NCBI GenBank assembly: GCA_050739495.1
Contig: JBOIBL010000069.1
Coordinates: 1 to 6,018, forward strand
Direction: 5' to 3'
DNA length: 6,018 bases
Source: DASSKW01 sp050739495
GTDB taxonomy: Bacteria; Pseudomonadota; Gammaproteobacteria; Natronospirales; REEB76
The notes under the pieces are model-generated. The model saw nothing but the letters and a program-made list of their open reading frames with translations. It did not search any database and had not been told where the DNA came from. Position numbers and translations under genes: made by a program. This document shows, in pieces, positions 1 to 5,391 of this stretch. Each line of letters starts with the position of its first letter. Positions within the stretch are counted from its first letter, which is position 1.

Positions 1-591
1 GCCGTAATCGTAAGCGACCACGTGCAACGAACCGGTCTTGGCAACAGCGGCATTGGTTTCCAGTTGCCAGCTGCCCTCGTCCCATGCATAGCTGCGTGGC
101 GCGGTGACGACTTTCGCCAGATCCATACCTTTCAGACCGGGGAAAGCACGTGCCTGCTTCAGTGCCTCGGCTTCGTCCGCTTTTTCACCCGCCATGATGC
201 AGCCGTTCTGTGCACCCATGCGCTGCAGCAGCCGAGTGAGTTTGCGGGTGTCGATCCCGGCGATGGCGACGATGCCCTCGCGTTTCAGATAGTCGTCGAG
301 CGAAGTCTCGGCACGCCAGTTGCTGGCCAGCAGCGGCAAGTCGCGGATGATCAGCCCGGCCGCCATGATCTTTTCCGATTCACGATCGGAGGCGTTTACT
401 CCGGTGTTGCCGATATGGGGATAGGTCAGCGTGACGAGCTGGCGGGAATAGGACGGGTCGGTGAGGATTTCCTGATAGCCGGTCATGGCGGTGTTGAATA
501 CCACCTCACCGGTACTCGAACCGGAAGCACCAATAGCAATACCCCGGAAAATCGTACCGTCCTCAAGTGCCAGGATGGCAGGATGATCCAA
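1..591 (-). CDS. carA: Carbamoyl-phosphate synthase small subunit (N-terminal part, runs off window)
   Basis: This is the glutamine amidotransferase subunit of carbamoyl-phosphate synthase. It releases ammonia from glutamine for the large subunit CarB, feeding arginine and pyrimidine synthesis in the cytoplasm. The 197 codons in the window encode the N-terminal small-chain domain. Landmarks are LALEDGTIFRG near the start, then GEVVFNTAMTGYQEILTDPS, TYPHIGN, AGIDTRKLTRLLR, QNGCIMAG and FPGLKGMDLA. It closes on VVAYDYG, where the class I glutaminase domain begins. The catalytic Cys, His and Glu of that domain lie beyond position 1. No ATG fits. The TTG at 591 gives a protein that aligns with E. 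coli CarA from its first residue, and it sits 8 nt behind AGGAGG. carB is expected next, outside the window. The family assignment is near certain; the TTG start is very likely. Confidence 0.96.
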   Translation of the reverse strand, partial: MDHPAILALEDGTIFRGIAIGASGSSTGEVVFNTAMTGYQEILTDPSYSRQLVTLTYPHIGNTGVNASDRESEKIMAAGLIIRDLPLLASNWRAETSLDDYLKREGIVAIAGIDTRKLTRLLQRMGAQNGCIMAGEKADEAEALKQARAFPGLKGMDLAKVVTAPRSYAWDEGSWQLETNAAVAKTGSLHVVAYDYG

Positions 592-599
592 GGGCAGCT

Positions 600-605
600 C
601 CTCCT
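600..605 (-). promoter_or_regulatory. carA ribosome binding site
   Basis: AGGAGG on the minus strand lies 8 nt before the TTG at 591. It is the strongest Shine-Dalgarno in the window. It supports the rare TTG start of carA, since no ATG or GTG is available at a sensible position. Confidence 0.8.
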
Positions 606-619
606 CGTGCGCGCTGCAT

Positions 620-649
620 CCGTCCGGCCGGATTGGCCCCGACGGACGG
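620..649 (-). promoter_or_regulatory. Hairpin in the carA leader
   Basis: On the minus strand, CCGTCCG (649-643) pairs with CGGACGG (626-620) in a perfect 7-bp GC-rich stem. Inside the 16-nt loop a further GCC/GGC pairing is possible (627-629 with 635-637). No T-run follows, so it is not a normal intrinsic terminator. It ends 14 nt before the carA Shine-Dalgarno and would sit within the mRNA leader if the promoter proposed at 666-695 is used. A role in carA control is inferred; it may only be a chance GC-rich fold. Confidence 0.4.
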
Positions 650-654
650 CGGTC

Positions 655-669
655 AAATTCATGGAATTT
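655..669. repeat. Short perfect palindrome at the carA promoter
   Basis: AAATTC-ATG-GAATTT has two 6-bp arms that are perfect inverted repeats around 3 bp. It is an AT-rich island in GC-rich surroundings. It overlaps the proposed -10 and transcription start of carA, where a repressor operator would be expected. It does not match the ArgR box consensus well, and no regulator can be named from the sequence. Confidence 0.4.
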
Positions 670-695
670 TAACGGAAAGCACCCGGCGGCGTCCA
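666..695 (-). promoter_or_regulatory. Candidate sigma-70 promoter for carA
   Basis: On the minus strand, TGGACG (695-690; 4 of 6 to TTGACA) and TAAAAT (671-666; 5 of 6 to TATAAT) are separated by 18 bp. Transcription would start near 659, giving a leader of about 67 nt. The site lies just downstream of the dapB stop codon in the largest intergenic gap of the window, which supports separate control of carA. The -35 match is only fair, so this is a prediction. Confidence 0.38.
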
Positions 696-707
696 CGCCC
701 CCGCGTT

Positions 708-1517
708 TCAGCCTTTCGGAGGCAGCCCCAGCACATCGGCCATGCCATACAGTCCCGCAGGTTTTCCGTTCAACCAGCGTGCTGCCGCCAAAGCGCCGCG
801 TGCGAAGGTGGTGCGGCTCTGCGCCCGGTGCGTGAATTCGAGACGTTCGCCCGGACCCGCCAGCAGAACGGTGTGATCGCCGACGATGTCGCCGGCACGG
901 ATCGAAGTAAAGCCGATGCTGCCGGTCTCGCGCACAGCTTGTTTACTGGTGCGGTCGAACACGGCATGGGATTCAAGTTTCACGCCACGTCCCGCAGCGA
1001 CCGCATCACCCAGCGCCAGTGCCGTGCCGGACGGCGCATCCTTTTTATGCTGGTGATGCGCTTCGATGATCTCGATATCGAACGATTCGTCCAATGCCGA
1101 ACTTGCGGTGCGTACCAGCTGCAACAGCAGGTTCACGCCCAGGCTCATGTTGGCAGCAGTCAGGATCGCGATGTGATGGCTGGCCGTTTTGATCTGCTGT
1201 TGCAAAGCGGCATCCATCCCGGTGACACCGATTACTAAAGGTTTGCGTGCGCTGAGGCAGGCATCGAGTGCGCTCGCGGTCGCCGCGGGCGTTGCGAAAT
1301 CCAGTAGCACATCGCTGACTTTCAGTGCTGCTTCGATATCGGCGCTGTATCTGACTTTGTCATCAGCGACCTGGCCCAACAGGGAACTGTCCGATTGAAC
1401 CAGCGCTGCACCGATCTGCACGCCTGGATAATCCTGCGATGCTTCGATGATGGCGCGGCCCATGCGACCGGCTGCACCCAGCAAGGCGATCTTCACGATT
1501 TTCGGAGCGACGCTCAT
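708..1517 (-). CDS. dapB: 4-hydroxy-tetrahydrodipicolinate reductase
   Basis: DapB reduces 4-hydroxy-tetrahydrodipicolinate with NAD(P)H in the diaminopimelate and lysine pathway, supplying lysine and the peptidoglycan cross-link residue. The protein is 269 aa (E. coli 273). The Rossmann nucleotide loop is GAAGRMG at residues 14-20. The cofactor-side DFATPAAT is at 73-80 and GVTG at 97-100. The substrate and catalytic signature EAHHQHKKDAPSGTA is at 152-166, where H154 and K158 match E. coli His159 and Lys163. The pair that in E. coli is Glu38-Arg39, contacting the cofactor ribose and 2'-phosphate, is Val40-Gln41 here. The ATG at 1517 has only a weak Shine-Dalgarno and lies 4 bp after the dnaJ stop, which suggests translational coupling. 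A GTG at codon 8 is a less likely start because nothing like a ribosome site precedes it. Confidence 0.97.
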   Translation of the reverse strand: MSVAPKIVKIALLGAAGRMGRAIIEASQDYPGVQIGAALVQSDSSLLGQVADDKVRYSADIEAALKVSDVLLDFATPAATASALDACLSARKPLVIGVTGMDAALQQQIKTASHHIAILTAANMSLGVNLLLQLVRTASSALDESFDIEIIEAHHQHKKDAPSGTALALGDAVAAGRGVKLESHAVFDRTSKQAVRETGSIGFTSIRAGDIVGDHTVLLAGPGERLEFTHRAQSRTTFARGALAAARWLNGKPAGLYGMADVLGLPPKG

Positions 1518-1521
1518 CGTC

Positions 1522-2667
1522 TCAGGAGCTTACGCGCTCGAAGAACCGTTTCACACCTTCGAGCCAGGAACCTTCGCGTGGCGAATGCTTGGCACCGTTG
1601 GCACGGATGGACGCTTCGAACTGCTTCAACAGTTCCTTCTGCTCGCGGGTGAGATGCACTGGTGTCTCGATTTCAATACGGCAGAGCAGATCGCCGGTCG
1701 CACCGCCGCGCACCGGCTTGACGCCCTTGCCACGGAGACGGAACACCTTGCCGGTCTGGGTTTCGGCAGGAATCTTCAGACTGACACGGCCATTCAGGGT
1801 CGGTACATCGATCTCGCCGCCGAGTGCTGCAGTCGCGAACGGCAGCGGTATCTCGCAGGCGAGATCGGCCCCCTCACGCTGGAAGATGGGATGCGGGCGT
1901 ACATGGATCTCGACATACAGATCGCCAGCCGGCCCGCCCTGCGGTCCGGCTTCGCCTTCACCCGACAAACGGATCCGGTCACCGCTATCGACGCCGGCAG
2001 GCACTTTGACCGACAGTGTCTTGCGTTCCTCGACCCGACCCTGGCCATGACATTTCGGACAGGGATCGCTGATCACCGTGCCGCTGCCGTGACAACGCGG
2101 GCACGATTGCTGGATCGAAAAGAAACCCTGCTGCATCCGCACCTGGCCCTGGCCGGCACAGGTCGGACAGGTCTGCGGCTTGCTGCCCTGCTTGGCGCCA
2201 CTGCCCTCGCAGACATCGCAGCGCGTAAGAGTGGGCACGCGCACGGTGACGGTATCGCCGAACACGGCCTGCTCGAGATCGAGTGCCAGTTCGTAACGCA
2301 GATCGGCACCGCGGTACACGCGCTGACCGCGACCGCCACGTCGTCCGCCGCCGAAGATGTCACCGAACATGTCTCCGAAGATATCGCTGAAGGCATCGCC
2401 CGCGCCGCCACCGAATCCGCCGCGCCCCCCGGCGCCATGACCTTGCACACCGGCGTGACCAAACTGGTCATAAGCGGCGCGTTTCTCGCTGTCGCTCAGT
2501 ATCTCGTAGGCTTCCTTGGCTTCCTTGAAGTGATGCTCGGAATCCTTGTCATCCGGATTGCGATCCGGATGGTGTTTCATGGCGAGACGCCGGTAGGCCT
2601 TCTTGATGTCGGCCTCCGAAGCATCTTTCTTTATGCCCAGTATTTCGTAGTAATCCCGTTGCGCCAT
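1522..2667 (-). CDS. dnaJ: Chaperone protein DnaJ (Hsp40)
   Basis: DnaJ is the J-domain co-chaperone that delivers unfolded clients to DnaK and stimulates its ATPase. At 381 aa it is a full-length class A protein close to E. coli DnaJ. The J domain spans about residues 4-70, with the essential HPD at 33-35. A Gly/Phe-rich region covers about 73-114 and contains DIFGDMFGDIFGGG (95-108). The zinc region has four CxxCxGxG repeats, with cysteines at 150/153, 167/170, 189/192 and 203/206, so both zinc sites are complete. The C-terminal client-binding domains follow (SVKVPAGVDSGDRIRL, AALGGEIDVPTLNG), then a dimerisation tail. The ATG at 2667 gives the classic MAQRDYYEILG start. Its ribosome site is poor (AAGAAG about 11 nt upstream). 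It lies 97 bp after dnaK, with a strong hairpin between, and 4 bp before dapB. Confidence 0.98.
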   Translation of the reverse strand: MAQRDYYEILGIKKDASEADIKKAYRRLAMKHHPDRNPDDKDSEHHFKEAKEAYEILSDSEKRAAYDQFGHAGVQGHGAGGRGGFGGGAGDAFSDIFGDMFGDIFGGGRRGGRGQRVYRGADLRYELALDLEQAVFGDTVTVRVPTLTRCDVCEGSGAKQGSKPQTCPTCAGQGQVRMQQGFFSIQQSCPRCHGSGTVISDPCPKCHGQGRVEERKTLSVKVPAGVDSGDRIRLSGEGEAGPQGGPAGDLYVEIHVRPHPIFQREGADLACEIPLPFATAALGGEIDVPTLNGRVSLKIPAETQTGKVFRLRGKGVKPVRGGATGDLLCRIEIETPVHLTREQKELLKQFEASIRANGAKHSPREGSWLEGVKRFFERVSS

Positions 2668-2707
2668 GATTCTGGTATCTTCTTGAACAGGTTATTGAAC
2701 ATACGCA

Positions 2708-2738
2708 CGGGGAGTTTGCGTTTTGCGCAAACTCCCCG
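2708..2738 (-). promoter_or_regulatory. Perfect 13-bp hairpin between dnaK and dnaJ
   Basis: Read on the minus strand, CGGGGAGTTTGCG (2738-2726), loop CAAAA, then CGCAAACTCCCCG (2720-2708) form a perfect 13-bp stem with a 5-nt loop. It starts 26 nt after the dnaK stop codon. No T-run follows on either strand, so it is not a standard intrinsic terminator. In the polycistronic mRNA it would protect the dnaK 3' end or mark a processing site, and could lower dnaJ output relative to dnaK. The structure is plain in the sequence; the function is inferred. Confidence 0.75.
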
Positions 2739-2764
2739 CCGCAACTTTCAGGTTCCGACTCCGA

Positions 2765-4687
2765 TTATTTCTTATCGTCTTTTACTTCCTCGAATTCAGC
2801 ATCAACCACATCATCCTTGCCTTTGCCGTCGCCGGCCGGCGCTTCACCGTCCGCCTTGCCTTCCTCAGCCTTCGCTGCATACAGGCGTTCGGCAAGTTTA
2901 CCGGAGGCTTCGGCCAGAGCCTGGGTCTTGGTGTCGATGATGCCCTTGTCATCCTTCTTGATCACGTCACGCAGATCGCTGATCGCGGATTCGACCGCAG
3001 CACGCTCTTCACCGGAAACCTTGTCACCCAATTCCTTGAGACTCTTCTCGGCAGCATGGATCAGATTGTCCGCCTGATTGCGCGCATCAACCAGTTCGCG
3101 CAACTTGCGGTCTTCCTCGGCATGCGCTTCGGCATCCTTGACCATGCGCTGGATCTCTTCGTCATTCAGGCCCGAAGACGCCTTGATGGTGATCTTCTGT
3201 TCCTTGTTGGTCGCCTTGTCCTTGGCTGACACGTTCAGGATACCGTTGGCGTCGATGTCGAACGCGACTTCGATCTGCGGCATACCACGCGGCGCCGGCG
3301 GAATATCGGACAGGTCGAAACGGCCCAGTGACTTGTTGGCGCTGGCCATCTCGCGCTCACCCTGCAGCACGTGCACGGTGACCGCACCCTGGTTGTCCTC
3401 GGCAGTGGAAAACACCTGCGAGGCCTTGGTCGGGATCGTGGTGTTCTTCTCGATCAACTTGGTCATCACGCCACCGAGAGTTTCGATACCCAGCGACAAC
3501 GGCGTCACGTCCAGCAATAACACATCCTTGACGTCGCCCTTCAACACACCAGCCTGCACCGCAGCACCGACGGCGACGGCTTCATCAGGGTTCACGTCCT
3601 TGCGCGGTTCCTTGCCGAAGAAATCCTTGACCATCTCCTGCACCTTGGGCATGCGGGTCTGACCGCCGACCAGGATCACGGCATCCACTTCGCTCACCGA
3701 CAAGCCGGCATCTTTCAATGCAGTCTTGCACGGATCGATGGTGCGCTTGATCAGGTCTTCGACCAGCGCTTCGAGCTTGGCGCGGGTCAGTTTGATGTTG
3801 AGATGTTTCGGACCGGAGGCATCCGCCGTGATATACGGCAGATTGATCTCGGTCTGCTGCGAAGAAGACAGCTCGATCTTGGCTTTTTCCGCCGCTTCCT
3901 TCAGACGCTGCATGGCCAGCGGATCGTTACGCACATCCACGCCCTGCTCCTTGCTGAACTCCCCGGCGATATAGTCGATGATGCGTTTGTCGAAGTCCTC
4001 GCCACCCAGGAAGGTGTCACCGTTGGTGGACAACACTTCAAACTGGTGCTCGCCGTCCACATTCGCGATTTCGATGATGGACACGTCGAAGGTGCCACCG
4101 CCGAGGTCATACACCGCGATCTTGTGATCGCCGTGCTCCTTGTCGAGTCCGTAGGCGAGCGCGGCCGCGGTCGGCTCATTGATGATGCGCTTGACGTCGA
4201 GACCGGCAATCTTGCCGGCATCCTTGGTCGCCTGGCGCTGGGAATCGTTGAAGTAGGCCGGCACGGTGATCACCGCTTCGGTGACCGGCTCGCCGAGATA
4301 ATCCTCGGCCGTCTTCTTCATCTTCTGCAGCACGCGCGCGGAAATCTCCGGCGGCGCCATCTTCTGACCGTTAACTTCCACCCAGGCGTCGCCGTTGTCG
4401 GCCTTGACGATGTTGTACGGCACCATGCCGACGTCTTTCTGCACCACATCGTCGCTGAATTTGCGGCCGATGAGGCGCTTCACGGCATACAGGGTGTTCT
4501 TGGGGTTGGTGACGGCCTGGCGCTTGGCGGACTGGCCGACCACCACTTCGTTGTCCTTGGTGAAGGCGACGATGGACGGTGTGGTCCGGTCACCCTCGCT
4601 GTTCTCGATGACGCGCGGCTTGCCACCTTCCATGATCGCTACACAGGAATTGGTGGTGCCGAGGTCGATACCGATGATCTTGCCCAT
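2765..4687 (-). CDS. dnaK: Chaperone protein DnaK (Hsp70)
   Basis: DnaK is the ATP-driven Hsp70 that binds and releases hydrophobic stretches of unfolded proteins, cycled by DnaJ and GrpE. It has 640 aa (E. coli 638). The ATPase domain runs to about residue 385, with phosphate loop GIDLGTTNS (6-14), Lys70, Glu171, DLGGGTFDVS (194-203, with Thr199 at the E. coli autophosphorylation site), FLGGEDFD (226-233) and the adenosine motif ILVGGQTRMPKVQ (338-350). The hydrophobic interdomain linker is VLLLDVTPLSLG (389-400). The substrate-binding beta domain extends to about 505 and the helical lid follows. The tail is a disordered Gly/Lys/Asp stretch ending in the acidic EFEEVKDDKK. The ATG at 4687 has GGAGA 9 nt upstream. 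A sigma-32-type promoter lies at 4732-4759, so dnaK can probably be transcribed apart from hrcA-grpE. Confidence 0.99.
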   Translation of the reverse strand: MGKIIGIDLGTTNSCVAIMEGGKPRVIENSEGDRTTPSIVAFTKDNEVVVGQSAKRQAVTNPKNTLYAVKRLIGRKFSDDVVQKDVGMVPYNIVKADNGDAWVEVNGQKMAPPEISARVLQKMKKTAEDYLGEPVTEAVITVPAYFNDSQRQATKDAGKIAGLDVKRIINEPTAAALAYGLDKEHGDHKIAVYDLGGGTFDVSIIEIANVDGEHQFEVLSTNGDTFLGGEDFDKRIIDYIAGEFSKEQGVDVRNDPLAMQRLKEAAEKAKIELSSSQQTEINLPYITADASGPKHLNIKLTRAKLEALVEDLIKRTIDPCKTALKDAGLSVSEVDAVILVGGQTRMPKVQEMVKDFFGKEPRKDVNPDEAVAVGAAVQAGVLKGDVKDVLLLDVTPLSLGIETLGGVMTKLIEKNTTIPTKASQVFSTAEDNQGAVTVHVLQGEREMASANKSLGRFDLSDIPPAPRGMPQIEVAFDIDANGILNVSAKDKATNKEQKITIKASSGLNDEEIQRMVKDAEAHAEEDRKLRELVDARNQADNLIHAAEKSLKELGDKVSGEERAAVESAISDLRDVIKKDDKGIIDTKTQALAEASGKLAERLYAAKAEEGKADGEAPAGDGKGKDDVVDAEFEEVKDDKK

Positions 4688-4731
4688 GATTCAAAGTCTC
4701 CGAAAAGTTAACAAGTTCTGGTTATTCAGAT

Positions 4732-4759
4732 AGATGGGGGTGACAAGCCGGGTTTCAAG
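4732..4759 (-). promoter_or_regulatory. Sigma-32 (RpoH) heat-shock promoter of dnaK
   Basis: On the minus strand, CTTGAAA (4759-4753) and CCCCATCT (4739-4732) are separated by exactly 13 bp. Both elements match the sigma-32 consensus (CTTGAAA and CCCCATNT) at every defined position, with the same spacing as E. coli dnaK P1 by my alignment. Transcription would start near 4725, giving a leader of about 37 nt that holds the dnaK Shine-Dalgarno. The -35 element overlaps the end of grpE, whose TGA stop (4757-4755) is the TGA inside CTTGAAA. It is placed to raise dnaK, and by read-through dnaJ and dapB, on heat or unfolded-protein stress. Confidence 0.88.
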
Positions 4760-5306
4760 CGGCCGGCGTGACAGCTTTCGCCACCAGCACCCGGGCCGGG
4801 CGCAACAGGCGGCCGTTGAGCAGGTACCCCTTCTGCACCGTGGTCAGCACCGTGCCGGGCGTCACATCGGCCGCTTCCTGCATGGCCATGGCTTCATGCA
4901 GCTCCGTATTGAACGCCTCGCCTCTGGCCGGGTTCAATTCACTGAGCCCGGCCCGCTCCAGGGCGGAGTCCAGCAACTTGAGGGTCATATCCATGCCTTC
5001 CTTCAGCGACGCCGCATCGCTCTGGCCGGCCGCCGCGATGCCCATCTCCAGGCTGTCTTTCACCGGCAGCAGCTCGCCGAGGAACCGTTCCAGGGCAAAT
5101 TTGTGGGCATTCTCGAGATCGCGCTGGCCGCGTTTGCGCAGGTTATCCAGTTCCGCCGCGAGCCGCAGGTAGTTTTCCCAGTTTTCGGCAGCCTTCTGTT
5201 CCGCAGCTGCCACCGCGGCCTGCAATGTCTCCACCGGATCGTCACTGACAGTTGCTGAATCGGCCTGCTGGTTCTGTGCGGCATGCGCCGCCCGTTCTTC
5301 ACTCAT
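4755..5306 (-). CDS. grpE: Nucleotide exchange factor GrpE
   Basis: GrpE is the homodimeric exchange factor that ejects ADP from DnaK and resets the chaperone cycle; its long helices also act as a thermosensor in E. coli. With the start chosen here it has 183 aa (E. coli 197). A short polar N-terminus (1-25) leads into the long dimer helix, about 25-90, with ENYLRLAAELDNLRKRGQRD and HKFALERFLGELLPVKDSL. Two further helices follow, and then the beta-wing domain that touches DnaK, carrying FNTELHEAMAM (132-142) and PGTVLTTVQKGYLLNGRLLRP (from 150). The ATG at 5306 is preferred because GGAGA ends 5 nt upstream of it. An in-frame TTG at 5318 adds four residues but lies directly against that Shine-Dalgarno. 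The stop codon is embedded in the dnaK promoter. Confidence 0.97.
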   Translation of the reverse strand: MSEERAAHAAQNQQADSATVSDDPVETLQAAVAAAEQKAAENWENYLRLAAELDNLRKRGQRDLENAHKFALERFLGELLPVKDSLEMGIAAAGQSDAASLKEGMDMTLKLLDSALERAGLSELNPARGEAFNTELHEAMAMQEAADVTPGTVLTTVQKGYLLNGRLLRPARVLVAKAVTPAA

Positions 5307-5311
5307 ACTCG

Positions 5312-5316
5312 TCTCC
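5312..5316 (-). promoter_or_regulatory. grpE ribosome binding site that decides the start
   Basis: GGAGA on the minus strand sits 5 nt before the ATG at 5306. The alternative TTG (5318-5316) shares its last G with this site, so it has no ribosome site of its own. This fixes the start at 5306. Confidence 0.75.
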
Positions 5317-5352
5317 AAAATGTTGCTCTGCTGCCAGAAATAACGGAAGTCA

Positions 5353-5369
5353 TGCCCACACAGCGGGCA
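5353..5369 (-). other. Small possible hairpin in the hrcA-grpE gap
   Basis: TGCCC and GGGCA form a 5-bp stem around a 7-nt loop, about 47 nt upstream of the grpE start. It is the only foldable element I see in this 85-bp gap. No T-run follows, and I see no convincing sigma-70 or sigma-32 promoter in the gap, so grpE is probably co-transcribed with hrcA. The hairpin is weak and may be chance. Confidence 0.2.
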
Positions 5370-5391
5370 GGTTTGATTCAGAATCTTGGGT

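Noticed and set aside
526..663. carA leader peptide starting at the minus-strand ATG 663-661
   Set aside because: The frame runs far into carA without a run of Arg or Tyr control codons, the ATG lies at the predicted transcription start, and there is no ribosome site.
688..699. GGCG-TCCA-CGCC hairpin after dapB as a terminator
   Set aside because: The stem is only 4 bp and is not followed by a T-run on the minus strand, so it cannot be called an intrinsic terminator.
22..1238. Plus-strand open frames opposite carA and dapB
   Set aside because: They lie over well-supported minus-strand genes, with no family motif and no ribosome site.
1447..2940. 497-codon open frame on the plus strand, across dapB, dnaJ and the dnaK end
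   Set aside because: It is opposite three conserved genes, has low-complexity Ala/Arg/Thr-rich content and shows no recognisable domain. It is a shadow of codon bias on the other strand.
3803..4711. 302-codon open frame on the plus strand, antisense to dnaK
   Set aside because: Antisense frames of GC-rich dnaK genes are commonly open, and such products have been mislabelled NAD-specific glutamate dehydrogenase. It has no Shine-Dalgarno, and the minus-strand DnaK is certain.
5307..5391. CIRCE operator (TTAGCACTC-N9-GAGTGCTAA) near grpE, as well as elsewhere in the window
   Set aside because: I found no such pair in any intergenic region. If present, it should lie upstream of hrcA beyond 6018, or at groE.
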